Positions 16,751 to 24,761 of a stretch of DNA of 64,000 bases are shown here, piece by piece; within the stretch, counting starts at the first letter, position 1, and each line of letters starts with the position of its first letter. Below the pieces are notes generated by a model. It made no database searches. It saw only the letters and a list, made by a program, of their open reading frames with translations, and was not told the origin of the DNA. The stretch covers positions 33,998-97,997 of the forward strand of contig NZ_FTNI01000035.1 in NCBI RefSeq assembly GCF_900156315.1, read 5' to 3'. This DNA is from Microbispora rosea. GTDB lineage: Bacteria; Actinomycetota; Actinomycetes; Streptosporangiales; Streptosporangiaceae. The translations under genes were made by a program, and so were the position numbers.

Positions 16751-17092
16751 TCAGGTCGCGTCGTAGGCGGCGGCCACTCGTTTGGGCACGACCATGCGCC
16801 AGGCGTCGACGACGAGCTCCCGCATCTCGGTCTCGTCGATGGCCGCCATCCTGACCCGGACCCATTGATAGCGCTCGTCCGAGGGCAGGGGCATGACGAA
16901 CTTCTCCGGCTCGGAGGCCACGAGGGCTTCCCGCTCCTCCTTGGGGAACGCGAAGCCCATCAGGGTCTCGTCCGGGGAGATGGAGACGTACACGATGCCC
17001 CTGACCCGGAACTTCACGTGGTCGCGCACCAGCGCTTCCTCGGTGCGGGGCAGCCTCAGCGCGACCCGCCGCACGTCGTCGGCCGTGACCAT
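16751..17092 (-). CDS. MmcQ/YjbR family protein
   Basis: Small 113-aa protein of the MmcQ/YjbR group, which has a double-wing-like fold. DNA binding has been suggested but the function is unsettled. Diagnostic features are the N-terminal VTADDVRRVALRLPRTEEA, the central FAFPKEEREALVASEPEKF and a C-terminal helix ELVVDAWRMVVPKRVAA. The ATG at 17092 gives the standard start; the frame extends upstream without similarity. It is convergent with the SDR gene. Confidence 0.8.
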   Translation of the reverse strand: MVTADDVRRVALRLPRTEEALVRDHVKFRVRGIVYVSISPDETLMGFAFPKEEREALVASEPEKFVMPLPSDERYQWVRVRMAAIDETEMRELVVDAWRMVVPKRVAAAYDAT

Positions 17093-17285
17093 CAGAGGCC
17101 GTCCTCGGCTCGGACGGCCCCCACCGCGGCCGGCGATGAAAGATCGAACGTCGTCACGGACGCACCATAGCCCCGGCCACCGACATTCCGGCCGACGCCG
17201 TCGTGCCCCCAGCGGACGGGCTACCTCCCCGGCGGTGCTCACGCACGATGCTCACGGACAGCGCTCACTCACGGACGGCGCTCAC

Positions 17286-18024
17286 TCACGGACGGCGGGC
17301 GGCGGCCAGGAACATGGGCACGGCGAGGAACAGCCTGCCCCGCCGCGCGCGGCCGAGCTGTTCCGCGATCCAGTCGTCGGCCTGCCGCCGGGTGACCGCG
17401 CCCGCCGCGTACGCCCCCTCGGCGAGGCCGGTGGCGATCGGCAGGAACGACCCGTCCGTGAAGACACCCGTACGGACCTCGGCGGTGACGTCCGCGAAGC
17501 CCGCGTCGAGCAGGAGGTTGCGGTGACGGCGGGCCGCGTGCGGGCTGGGCACGGCCTCCGCCCTCGCGTGCACCATGACCCGGGTGAGAGCGGGGTCGTC
17601 CGAGTCGATCACGAAGGTGTCCCAGTCCTGCCCCACCAGCACGATCCGCCCGCCCGGGGCGAGCACCCGCCATGCCTCGGCCGTCGCCCGCGCCGGATCA
17701 TCCAGGGCGTGGTAGACCTTGTCGGCCCGATAACCGGTCAGTTCGCCGTCCCCGAACGGCAGGTCGCGGGCGTCGGCCCGGCGGAACTCCAGGCCCGGGT
17801 GCCGGGACCGGGCGACCTCGATCATCTGGGCGTCCACGTCCAGGCCGATCGGTTCCGCGCCCAGGGCGGCCATCTCCGCGACGGCCAGTCCGGCGCCGCA
17901 GCCGACGTCCACCACGCGGCTCCCGGCGGCCGGACCGAGAAGCTCGTAGGAGCGCGTACGCAGTGCCACCTGGCCGGGATGCCTGTCCACGCGGTCGAGA
18001 AGGGCGATGAGAGTGTGATTCGAC
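17286..18024 (-). CDS. Class I SAM methyltransferase whose start codon is split by an IS element
   Basis: Predicted SAM-dependent methyltransferase of about 246 aa. VVDVGCGAGLAVAEM is motif I, PIGLDVDAQMIEVA the acidic loop, and LAPGGRIVLVGQDWD the post-motif. No start codon exists at the natural N-terminus. Base 18024 is the G that would follow the AT at 19715-19714 if the intervening element were removed, restoring ATG TCG AAT CAC and an N-terminus MSNHTLIALLDRVDRHPG. Today translation could begin only at a TTG inside tnpB (18092), giving a fusion with 23 foreign residues, or at a GTG at 17990. Before insertion the gene would have been divergent from the MerR gene at 19821. It is probably silenced or altered in expression. 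Confidence 0.75.
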
Positions 18025-18150
18025 GTGACTCCTCCGCTCCCTGAAGGGAGCGGCTTCTCGCTAGGCCGCTTCCGCAGCGTCGCGAAGGGCAAGCCCTGCC
18101 CTGAGAATGTTCTTGGCCGCGTTCACATCAGCGTGTGCGGCGTGCCCGCA
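18005..18150 (-). ncRNA. Putative omega-RNA and right-end hairpin of the IS605 element
   Basis: TnpB works with an RNA made from the 3' end of its own gene plus the right end of the element, with flanking DNA as guide. The right end holds CCGCTCCCT-TC-AGGGAGCGG (18053-18034), a 9-bp stem just outside the tnpB stop. Immediately past the inferred end the guide would read GTCGAATCACACTCTCATCG (18024-18005). The 5' boundary within tnpB is a guess. Confidence 0.45.
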
Positions 18151-19251
18151 CGACACACACCGGAACTCGGCCCGGGTGAGGCGGTTGTCCGCAGCGCAGT
18201 GCCCGCACCGGGCACACGTGCGGGAAGTGTTGCGGGGCTCGACTGCGATCAGCTCACGACCAGCGCTTTCAGCCTTGTGCGCGAGGACCGTCAGGAACAC
18301 CCCCCAACCCGCGTCGAGAATCGAACGGTTGAGCCCGCACTTCTGGGCGACGTTCCGGCCGGGGGCCTCGATCGTGCCGGACGCGCTGCGGGTCATGTTC
18401 GCGATCCGCAGGTCCTCGTGCGCGATCACGTCGTAGGCGCGGACCAGGGCGAGGGCGGTCTTGTGCGCACCGTCCAAGCGCTGCCGCCGCACCTTGGCAT
18501 GCAGGGCTGCGACCCGCGCGACCGCCTTACGGCGACGCTTGGACCCACGCTTCTTCCGGGCGAGATCCTGCTGTGCCGCCCTAAGACGATCAGCCGACGA
18601 TTGCAGGTGACGCGGGTTGGCCAGGTGCTCCCCGTCGGAGGTGGTGACCAGCGAGGCCACACCCACGTCCAGACCGACGACCGCACTGGTCGCGGGCAGC
18701 GGTTCGGCGGGAACCTCATCGCACGACAACACCACGAACCAGCGGGAGCCCTCGCGCTTGACGCTGATCGTCTTGACCTGGCCGCGCACGGCCCGGTGCT
18801 GGTGCACGCGTACGTGCCCGACACCCTGGAGCCGCACGTAGGTGGCGGTGGGGTGTTCGGGCTGGGAGTCCCACCGGCAGCCGTCACCGTCCTTGGGCCA
18901 GGTCACCGTGTCGAACCAGCCGCGCCCCTTGAACCGGGGGAACCCCGGTGTGCGCCCGGCCTTGAGGCGGTCGAAGAAGGCGCGGAACGCCTTATCGAGG
19001 CGGCGCAGGGTGGCCTGCTGGGAGGAGAACGACCACCGGCCCTGACCACCGGGGTCATCGGCGCGGACGTGCTTCAACTCACCGGACTGATCGCCGTAGC
19101 GGATGCTCACCCTGGCCTTGGCGTAGGCGGTGCGGCGGTGCTCAAGAGCGGCGTTGTAGAGCTGCCGGTGATCCTCCAAACAGGCCGACAGCGCGGCATC
19201 CTGCTTGGATGTGGGGCGGATCAGGAACTTGTACGACCTACGCAGGGCCAC
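18061..19251 (-). CDS. tnpB: TnpB, RNA-guided RuvC nuclease of IS605 element
   Basis: TnpB cuts DNA next to a transposon-adjacent motif under guidance of an omega-RNA and helps retain the element after excision. All catalytic residues appear intact in the 396-aa protein: Asp195 in VGLDVGVAS, Glu279 in VIAHEDLRI, and Asp375 in HADVNAAKN. The zinc finger is complete, with Cys346, Cys349, Cys365 and Cys368. The GTG at 19251 follows AGGGG and overlaps the last 14 bases of tnpA. The C-terminus runs to the right-end hairpin. An intact nuclease next to a broken transposase means the locus may persist as an RNA-guided nuclease gene only. Confidence 0.92.
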   Translation of the reverse strand: MALRRSYKFLIRPTSKQDAALSACLEDHRQLYNAALEHRRTAYAKARVSIRYGDQSGELKHVRADDPGGQGRWSFSSQQATLRRLDKAFRAFFDRLKAGRTPGFPRFKGRGWFDTVTWPKDGDGCRWDSQPEHPTATYVRLQGVGHVRVHQHRAVRGQVKTISVKREGSRWFVVLSCDEVPAEPLPATSAVVGLDVGVASLVTTSDGEHLANPRHLQSSADRLRAAQQDLARKKRGSKRRRKAVARVAALHAKVRRQRLDGAHKTALALVRAYDVIAHEDLRIANMTRSASGTIEAPGRNVAQKCGLNRSILDAGWGVFLTVLAHKAESAGRELIAVEPRNTSRTCARCGHCAADNRLTRAEFRCVSCGHAAHADVNAAKNILRAGLALRDAAEAA

Positions 19252-19661
19252 CCCCTGTGGGGGCGCGCTCGTACTGCGTCTCGATGTAACGCTGCACCAT
19301 CTGGTCCGACACCACGCCAACGGTGGCCACGAAGTAGGGTCGCGGCCACAGCGTGGGCAACCGCGAGCGCAGGTGACCGAACTCGGCGCGCAGGTGGTGG
19401 GAGGTGAAGCCCCTGAACTGGTCGGCCACGTACGACGGTGAGTTCTTCGGGTGGGGCTTGACGAACAGATGCACCTGGTCGGGCATCACCTCAAGCGCCA
19501 CGATCTCCCTCCCCGTGTTCGCCGGCCTTGGCGCGGATCAGCTTCTCAAGGCGCGTCTTGACGCGACCGCCCAGAACCGGGCGGCGGTTCTTCGGGCACC
19601 ACACCACGTGGTATCCGAGGTCATACGCCACGCCGGGGGAGGTGCGCACCTGACGAGTCAC
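19238..19661 (-). pseudogene. tnpA: TnpA (Y1 HUH transposase), frameshifted and catalytically altered
   Basis: IS200/IS605 transposase cut into two frames. The first part runs from the GTG at 19661 to GEHG (VRTSPGVAYDLGYHVVWCPK). The second resumes with REIVALEVMPDQVHLFVK. One extra base in the G/C run at 19507-19514 accounts for the break. The HUH metal-binding motif, normally HVH in MPDHVHLF, reads QVH here, so the first His is also lost. The catalytic Tyr in VQRYIETQ is kept. Two independent lesions make this a true decayed gene and not only a sequencing error. Confidence 0.85.
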
Positions 19662-19820
19662 ACGATCATCTTGACAGCGCCGTACATCTATGTTCCTGAG
19701 AAGGGAATCCGCGATAAGCCCAGAGAGAAAATCAGCCAGGGACGGCATCCCCCCATCGTCGGAAGACGACGGTCCCCTGCCGAGGTTCTGATGGAGGACA
19801 GCGTCGGACTTAATGTCGAC

Positions 19821-20270
19821 ATGAAGTCAAGCGCGACCATCGGCATCGGCGAGGCGGCCGCCCGGTTCGGCCTCGCGACGCACGTCCTGCGGCACTGGGA
19901 GTCGCTGGGGCTGCTGACGCCCGCCCGGGTCGCGGGCGACCGGCGCCGTTACGGCCCCGGCGACCTCTTCCGGGTGGCCGTGATCCTGCGGGCGAAGGAG
20001 GCCGGGCTCGGCCTCGACGAGATCCGCGAGATGATCGCCGCCCGCGCCGCGTCCGAGCGGCGGGAGATCCTCCGGCAGCGGCGGGCCGAGCTCCTGCGAC
20101 GCATAGAACAGGCCCGGGCGGCCCTGGAGGTGGTCGAGTGCGCACTGGGCTGCGACCACGACGACGTCACCGGCTGCGCGCACTTCCAGCAGGCCGTACT
20201 CGAACGGATCGGCCTGCTGGCTCCCGCGCCGCCCGCCCCGGACGTCAGGGGTGGGCGCGCAGGGCGGTGA
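19821..20270 (+). CDS. MerR-family regulator with C-terminal cysteine cluster
   Basis: Short MerR regulator, 149 aa. The winged helix is IGIGEAAARFGLATHVLRHW ending in DRRRYGPGDL, followed by a dimerisation coiled coil rich in Arg and Glu at about residues 75-110. The C-terminal CALGCDHDDVTGCAHF holds three Cys and two His that could bind a metal or sense redox. The ATG at 19821 is overlapped by the palindrome ATGTCGACAT (19813-19822), a likely autoregulatory site, and no ribosome binding site is seen. Without the IS element it would face the interrupted methyltransferase gene, a typical MerR-target pair. The 3' end overlaps the next convergent gene by 26 bp. Confidence 0.85.
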   Translation: MKSSATIGIGEAAARFGLATHVLRHWESLGLLTPARVAGDRRRYGPGDLFRVAVILRAKEAGLGLDEIREMIAARAASERREILRQRRAELLRRIEQARAALEVVECALGCDHDDVTGCAHFQQAVLERIGLLAPAPPAPDVRGGRAGR

Positions 20271-21150
20271 GGAGCCAGGCGAAGTCGTCCGCGTGGGACG
20301 GTTTCGGCTCCCGGCCGTTGATCACGGCCATGAGGTGCCGATAGCGCTCGGCCTCGGCGAACAGCCCCGCCTCCAGACGCTGCACGACGGCCGCCCGGCC
20401 GTCGGCGTCCATGCCGCCGAGCAGGCGGCCGACGACCTCGACGGCCTCAGGCGAGTCGGGGCGCACCCCGTTCTCCCGCGCCTCACCCACCTGCCAGGCG
20501 ACCTTCTTCGCGAACCACATGAAGCCTCCCGGCCCCTGCTCCCCGCGGTTGCGCGCGTTGTGCTGCACCATGTCGCGCATCCGCCGCCGGAAGCCGGGAT
20601 CCTGCACGAGCTCGGCGAGCTCCACCCAGGCGTCCACCTGCTCGGGCGTGGGGTCGTCGGGCAGGCCGATCTCGGTGTGCCGCAGCCGGTTCCTGAGCTC
20701 CGGGTCGGCGTCCAGGCCGCCGAAGACCTCGTCCACGAAGTTCTCGATGATGCGCCGCCGCTCCTCGGCGGACAGCCGTGCCAGCTCGTTCAACAGCTTC
20801 GTCTCCTCCGTGCCGGACCGCCGCCTCGCGACGGTGCTGAGCACCGCGCGCCTGAGCCGCAGGGTGCGGATCTGCGCGTCCAGTGCGTCCACATGGACGG
20901 CGGCGACGTCGGCCAGGGTGACCTTCCGCTCCAGCACCCGCCGTACGTCGTCCAGGCCGAGACCGAGATCCCGCAGCGTCCTGATGAGCTCCAGCCGGGC
21001 CACGGCGCCGGCGTCGTAGAGCCGGTAGCCTCCCTCGCTCCGCTCCGCAGGCGGCAGCGCGCCGACGTCCGACCAGTATCGGATCGTGCGCACCGGCATC
21101 CCGGTGCGGCGGGAGAGCCATCCGATGGTGAACAGCCCCTCGTCGTCCAT
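20245..21150 (-). CDS. MerR-family regulator with large C-terminal domain
   Basis: Transcription activator-type MerR protein, 301 aa. The N-terminal winged helix reads FTIGWLSRRTGMPVRTIRYW and ends SEGGYRLYDAGAVARLELI, followed by the long dimer helix. Residues 110-301 are an all-helical acidic domain with TETKLL-like and WVELAELVQDPGFRRRM segments, similar in size to drug-sensing TipA-type extensions, but I do not recognise the ligand. The promoter contains a strong dyad 18 bp upstream of the start, placed where MerR proteins distort the spacer. This suggests autoregulation. Its 3' end overlaps the preceding MerR gene by 26 bp on the opposite strand. Confidence 0.86.
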   Translation of the reverse strand: MDDEGLFTIGWLSRRTGMPVRTIRYWSDVGALPPAERSEGGYRLYDAGAVARLELIRTLRDLGLGLDDVRRVLERKVTLADVAAVHVDALDAQIRTLRLRRAVLSTVARRRSGTEETKLLNELARLSAEERRRIIENFVDEVFGGLDADPELRNRLRHTEIGLPDDPTPEQVDAWVELAELVQDPGFRRRMRDMVQHNARNRGEQGPGGFMWFAKKVAWQVGEARENGVRPDSPEAVEVVGRLLGGMDADGRAAVVQRLEAGLFAEAERYRHLMAVINGREPKPSHADDFAWLLTALRAHP

Positions 21151-21167
21151 GACTCCGAGTCTGGTCT

Positions 21168-21182
21168 CTCCACCGGGTGGAG
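21168..21182. promoter_or_regulatory. MerR-type operator CTCCACC-G-GGTGGAG
   Basis: A perfect 7-bp dyad with a 1-bp centre lies between TTGAGT and AGACTC on the minus strand, about 20 bp apart. That long spacer is characteristic of MerR-controlled promoters and points to autoregulation of the adjacent gene. Confidence 0.6.
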
Positions 21183-21266
21183 ACTCAAGGGCCGGTTTTC
21201 ACCGCTATGCCGTGCGCCAGGGAGTCTCTAAGGTGGGCATTGATCACGTGACGGCAGGAGGACCGG

Positions 21267-22088
21267 ATGAGCGACGGCTTCGTGGACGGCCCTGGCGAGG
21301 AGCACCGTCCCAAGCTCGACACGAGCGTGCCGCACTCGGCACGCATCTGGAACTACTTCCTGGGCGGCAAGGACCACTTCACCGTCGACCGCGAACTCGG
21401 CGAGCAGATCCGGCAGGCGTACCCCGGCATCGTCGACATCGCCCGGCAGTCGCGGGGCTTCCTCGGCCGGGCCGTACGGCACCTGGCGGGCGAGGTGGGC
21501 ATCCGGCAGTTCCTCGACATCGGCACCGGCCTGCCGACCGCCGACAACACCCACCAGGTGGCGCAGCGGGTGGCGCCGGAGTCCCGCGTCGTGTACGTGG
21601 ACAACGACCCCCTCGTGCTGGTGCACGCGAACGCCCTGCTGACCAGCAGCCCGCCCGGCGTGACCGACTACATCGAGGCCGACGTACGCGCTCCCGACGA
21701 GATCTTGAGCGCCGCGTCGAAGACGCTCGACTTCCGCGAGCCGGTGGCCCTCATGCTGCTGGGGATCATGGGCCAGGTGCTCGACGACGAGGAGGCGTAC
21801 GCGATCGTGCGCCGGCTCATGGACGCCCTGCCGTCCGGCAGCCACCTGGTCTTCGAGGACGGCACGAAGGTCGTCCTGCCCGAGGCGGCCGACGAGGCGG
21901 AGCGCATCCGCGCCGAAGGCGGCGACCCCTACCGGTTGCGGACGCCCGAGCAGTTCGCGCGCTTCTTCGACGGCCTCACCCTGCTGGAACCGGGGGTGGT
22001 GTCGGTGTCGCGGTGGCGGCCCGACCCCACCCAGCTCGGGGAGGCGTCCGAGGTCGACGCGCTGTGCGGGGTCGCCCGCAAGGACTGA
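21267..22088 (+). CDS. SAM-dependent methyltransferase, DUF574 family
   Basis: Member of the actinobacterial DUF574 methyltransferase group (Methyltransf_19), 273 aa. Diagnostic are the N-terminal SVPHSARIWNYFLGGKDHF block, the SAM-binding FLDIGTGLPTADNTHQVAQ and VVYVDNDPLVLVHANALL. These proteins are numerous in streptomycete-like genomes and their substrates are mostly unknown. AGGAGG precedes the ATG. It is divergent from the MerR gene with about 115 bp between, so the MerR operator could also influence it. Confidence 0.9.
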   Translation: MSDGFVDGPGEEHRPKLDTSVPHSARIWNYFLGGKDHFTVDRELGEQIRQAYPGIVDIARQSRGFLGRAVRHLAGEVGIRQFLDIGTGLPTADNTHQVAQRVAPESRVVYVDNDPLVLVHANALLTSSPPGVTDYIEADVRAPDEILSAASKTLDFREPVALMLLGIMGQVLDDEEAYAIVRRLMDALPSGSHLVFEDGTKVVLPEAADEAERIRAEGGDPYRLRTPEQFARFFDGLTLLEPGVVSVSRWRPDPTQLGEASEVDALCGVARKD

Positions 22089-22163
22089 CCCGCCCCTGCG
22101 TCCCGCCCCGGCGTCGCCACCTGTTTCCATGGGTAGGGGTTCCAGGATGGGGACGGGAGGCGC

Positions 22164-22601
22164 ATGGCCGAGATCAACGCGCTGCTCGACGCGATCACGG
22201 ACGCGATCAGCTCTCACGACGAGGAGCGACTGCTCCGCTGCCTCGCCCCGGGGGCCGTGGTCGTCACGCCTGCGGGGGTGCTGGAGGGTCACGAGCAGAT
22301 CGGCTGGTACTTCCGGCAGCTTTTCTCGGCGTTTCCCGACCTGCACAACGAGATCACCACCCGGGCCGTCCTCGACGACAGCGTCGTCACGGAGTTCACG
22401 TTCAGCGGCACCCACACCGGAGTGCTGCTGCTGCCGGGCGGCATGGAGATCATGGGCACTGGCCGCCGCGTGGTCTTCCCCGCGGCGGTCTCCTACACGA
22501 TGGGCGACGACGGCGTGTTCGCCAGCGGGCGGTTCTACTACGACCAGGTGGCGTTCTACCGCCAGACGGGCTGCCACCTGCGTCTGCGCAGGACCGTCTG
22601 A
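22164..22601 (+). CDS. NTF2-like / SnoaL-type ester cyclase-like protein
   Basis: Small cone-shaped alpha+beta barrel protein, 145 aa. It has an N-terminal helix pair (LLDAITDAISSHDEERLLRC), PGAVVVTPAG, GHEQIGWYFRQLFSAFPDLH and a long beta region with FTFSGTHTGVLLL. This is the SnoaL/ester-cyclase pattern; such proteins may be cyclases, isomerases or binding proteins. Active-site residues cannot be assigned with confidence. The next gene on the same strand is a LysR regulator beginning 18 bp after its stop, so co-transcription is likely. Confidence 0.78.
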   Translation: MAEINALLDAITDAISSHDEERLLRCLAPGAVVVTPAGVLEGHEQIGWYFRQLFSAFPDLHNEITTRAVLDDSVVTEFTFSGTHTGVLLLPGGMEIMGTGRRVVFPAAVSYTMGDDGVFASGRFYYDQVAFYRQTGCHLRLRRTV

Positions 22602-22618
22602 TCTCCCCATACTGGAGC

Positions 22619-23515
22619 GTGGACTCCGGCCCGCCGCTGCGCGACATCGGCTGCTTTACCCTCGTCGCCCGGCACCTCAGCTTCTCCCGCGCCGCCGCCG
22701 AACTGGGCGTCTCCCAGCCCGCCGCGAGCCAGGCCGTCGGCCGTCTCGAGCGCACGCTCGGGGTCCGCCTGTTCGAGCGGACCAGCAGGGAGGTCCACCT
22801 GTCGCCGGCCGGCAAGGCACTGCTGCCGTACGCCGAGGCGCTGCTGGAGTCGGCGGCCGCCTTCTCGGCGGAGGCGAGGCGGCTCGCCGCGCCGGAGGGC
22901 GCCGGTGTCCGCCTGGCCTATCCCCCGCCGGTCGGCGGCCTCGCGGCGCGGATCGCCCGCCGGATGGCACGCCTCGATCCCCCGGCCGAAGTGGAGCTGT
23001 GCCCGGCCGGCCGGGCCGCCGCCCTCGCCGCCCTCGCCGCCGGCGAGGTCACCGCGGCCGTCCTCGCCGCTCCCTTCCCGAGAGAGCTGACCACCGCCGC
23101 CCGTTTCCACGTGCCCGTCGGGCATCTGGCCGTGCCGGCCGGGGACCCGCTCGCCGGACTGCCCCGCGTGCAGCCCGAACGGCTCGCGCGGCACCGCGTC
23201 CTGCTGCCTCGGGAACGTCCGCCCGGCGGGATGTGGGCGCGGCTCGCCGCCCGCGTCGGGCCGCACCGGCAGCACGTCGTGGCCGACGAGATCGACGACT
23301 TCGCCGCGGCGCTCGATCTGGTCGCGGCCGGCGTCGGCCTGCTGCCCACCCCCTCCCTGGTCGTGACGTCCGTCCGCAGGGACGACGTCGCCTTCGTCCC
23401 GCTGGACGCGGGCGACCTTCGCCTGACGTACGCGCTCGCGTGGCGGGGTGAACGGCTGTCGGCCGGGCTGATGGCACTCGTGCGTACGGCGCAGGAGTGC
23501 CTCTGGACGAGGTAG
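22619..23515 (+). CDS. LysR-family transcriptional regulator
   Basis: LysR regulator, 298 aa. The winged helix is at residues about 5-65 (CFTLVARHLSFSRAAAELGV, then QPAASQAVGRLERTLGVRLF, and RTSREVHLSPAG). The effector-binding domain of periplasmic-binding-protein type begins after residue 90. The GTG at 22619 gives the expected N-terminus; GGAG is very close to it. Unusually for LysR genes it is co-directional with its upstream neighbour and not divergent, so its target may be elsewhere. The effector is unknown. Confidence 0.88.
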   Translation: MDSGPPLRDIGCFTLVARHLSFSRAAAELGVSQPAASQAVGRLERTLGVRLFERTSREVHLSPAGKALLPYAEALLESAAAFSAEARRLAAPEGAGVRLAYPPPVGGLAARIARRMARLDPPAEVELCPAGRAAALAALAAGEVTAAVLAAPFPRELTTAARFHVPVGHLAVPAGDPLAGLPRVQPERLARHRVLLPRERPPGGMWARLAARVGPHRQHVVADEIDDFAAALDLVAAGVGLLPTPSLVVTSVRRDDVAFVPLDAGDLRLTYALAWRGERLSAGLMALVRTAQECLWTR

Positions 23516-24087
23516 CGCCCAGGGGTTCCCGGCGCTGACGCCAGAGCACTGATGCGAGAAAGTTTCACGCAGCCTCCCGTGGCGGGACCGTCCGCGACCC
23601 CGGAGAACCGGCAGGTGACCGGGCCGGCGTCGTGAATTCACCAACATCGTGTCGCCGCTTCCTGACAGAGAATTACTTGAAGACTTGACCAGCGACACCG
23701 ACATCAGCATTCTTGGGGCTAGCCGCCCCGCGCATATTCACCGCTGAATAAGCGAGGCGCGGCCACGTGGTTCACCGACGAACCGCCGAAGCCGTCAGCG
23801 ACGATGCTGCTTATTTGGGCTTTGACCAGCGGATCTGGGTCTTTTGCTCGCACAACCGCGCGGCTTCGCACCGCCGGACGCCCAATCCGCCGACAATGTG
23901 AGCCACGGAACGCAGGAGATGACGGCCGATTTACTTCGCCATGACTACGAATAGGCGATGGCCGGAGTTTCCCGTTTCCCTTCCGCCGGATCTCAGCTTT
24001 TCCGGCGCGTTCCCATCGGCCTGCCCGGATCGTGTCCGCGCGCATGCGACGCGGCCCATCCGGCAGGCACGACAAGAAGGTGATCAC
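23516..24087. other. 572-bp intergenic region before doxX, no gene recognised
   Basis: The stretch is less GC-rich than its surroundings and contains no frame with convincing codon bias on either strand. TTGACCAGCG occurs twice (23695-23704, 23822-23831) and each could be a -35 region. A short palindrome CGCT-GAATA-AGCG lies near 23741. It probably holds the doxX promoter and a long leader. Confidence 0.5.
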
Positions 24088-24531
24088 ATGAAAACGGACC
24101 AGATCAGGGGACCAGTCCTCTCGCTTTTCCGCATCGTCACGGGACTGCTGTTCGTCTGCCACGGCGTGGCGACGATCTTCGGCGTGCTGGGCGGCAACCG
24201 CGGCACCGGCCACGCCCTGGCGATCGGCACGTGGCCGGGCTGGTGGGCGGCGGCCATCCAGCTGGTGTTCGGGACGCTCGTCCTCGTCGGGCTGCTCACC
24301 CGCGTAAGCGCGCTGCTGTGCTCCGGCTCGATGGCGTACGCGTATTTCACCGTGCACATGCCGCAGGGCCTGTTCCCGATCCAGAACGGCGGCGAGGCGG
24401 CGGCGATGTTCTGCTGGTCGTTCTTCCTCGTCGCGGTCTTCGGGCCCGGCGCCTGGGCGCTGGACACGCTGATCCACCGGATGCGGCACCAGGAGGTCGA
24501 GACGTACGCGCCCGCGCCGGTGCAGGCGTGA
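24088..24531 (+). CDS. DoxX-family membrane protein
   Basis: Integral membrane protein, 147 aa. There are four hydrophobic helices (around residues 8-28, 48-70, 73-92 and 107-127) and the family marks FRIVTGLLFVCHGVATIFG near the start and AIQLVFGTLVLVGLLTR in helix 2. DoxX proteins are quinone- or redox-linked membrane subunits or stress proteins; the exact role is unknown. AAGGTGAT precedes the ATG at 24088. A longer frame to 23941 exists but its residues are unlike the family. A strong hairpin follows the gene. Confidence 0.88.
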   Translation: MKTDQIRGPVLSLFRIVTGLLFVCHGVATIFGVLGGNRGTGHALAIGTWPGWWAAAIQLVFGTLVLVGLLTRVSALLCSGSMAYAYFTVHMPQGLFPIQNGGEAAAMFCWSFFLVAVFGPGAWALDTLIHRMRHQEVETYAPAPVQA

Positions 24532-24600
24532 CCACATCGCGCCACCGCCCGTAGGGCGAAGTCGAGCGCCGGGCCCGGAGCGGCCCGCGCGCGCGGCGCC

Positions 24601-24635
24601 TCGCGGCCGGACGTCACCCGGGCGTCCGGCCGCGA
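24601..24635 (+). terminator. Strong hairpin downstream of doxX
   Basis: TCGCGGCCGGACG and CGTCCGGCCGCGA form a perfect 13-bp stem with a 9-nt loop, 70 bp after the doxX stop. No U-tract is present. Confidence 0.65.
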
Positions 24636-24761
24636 GTCCGGCGGGCCGCCCTCCCCGGCCCGTTCCCTTCTGCGGCCGCCACCGCGGCATCCCATCCAGA
24701 GGCCGGATGCGTGAACCTGATCGGCCCCTCGTCCGACTGTGCAATAAGACGGGAGGACGAG

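Larger units (their letters stand above)
18025..19713 (-). mobile_element. IS200/IS605-family element (tnpA-tnpB), 1,689 bp
   Basis: Single-strand peel-and-paste transposon. Boundaries are inferred from joining the flanks. The left flank ends in TTAT (19717-19714), a plausible IS605 target tetranucleotide. The right end reads TCAC on the minus strand at 18028-18025, after a subterminal hairpin. Removing the interval rebuilds a methyltransferase start codon exactly. As expected for the family there is no target duplication and there are no inverted terminal repeats. The length matches a tnpA plus tnpB element. tnpA is damaged, so it cannot move by itself. Confidence 0.8.

Noticed and set aside
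23719..24744. Minus-strand frame across the doxX upstream region, ending VKAQISSIVADGFGG
   Set aside because: The C-terminal stretch reads smoothly but most of the frame is antisense to doxX, and no start, ribosome binding site or family could be supported.
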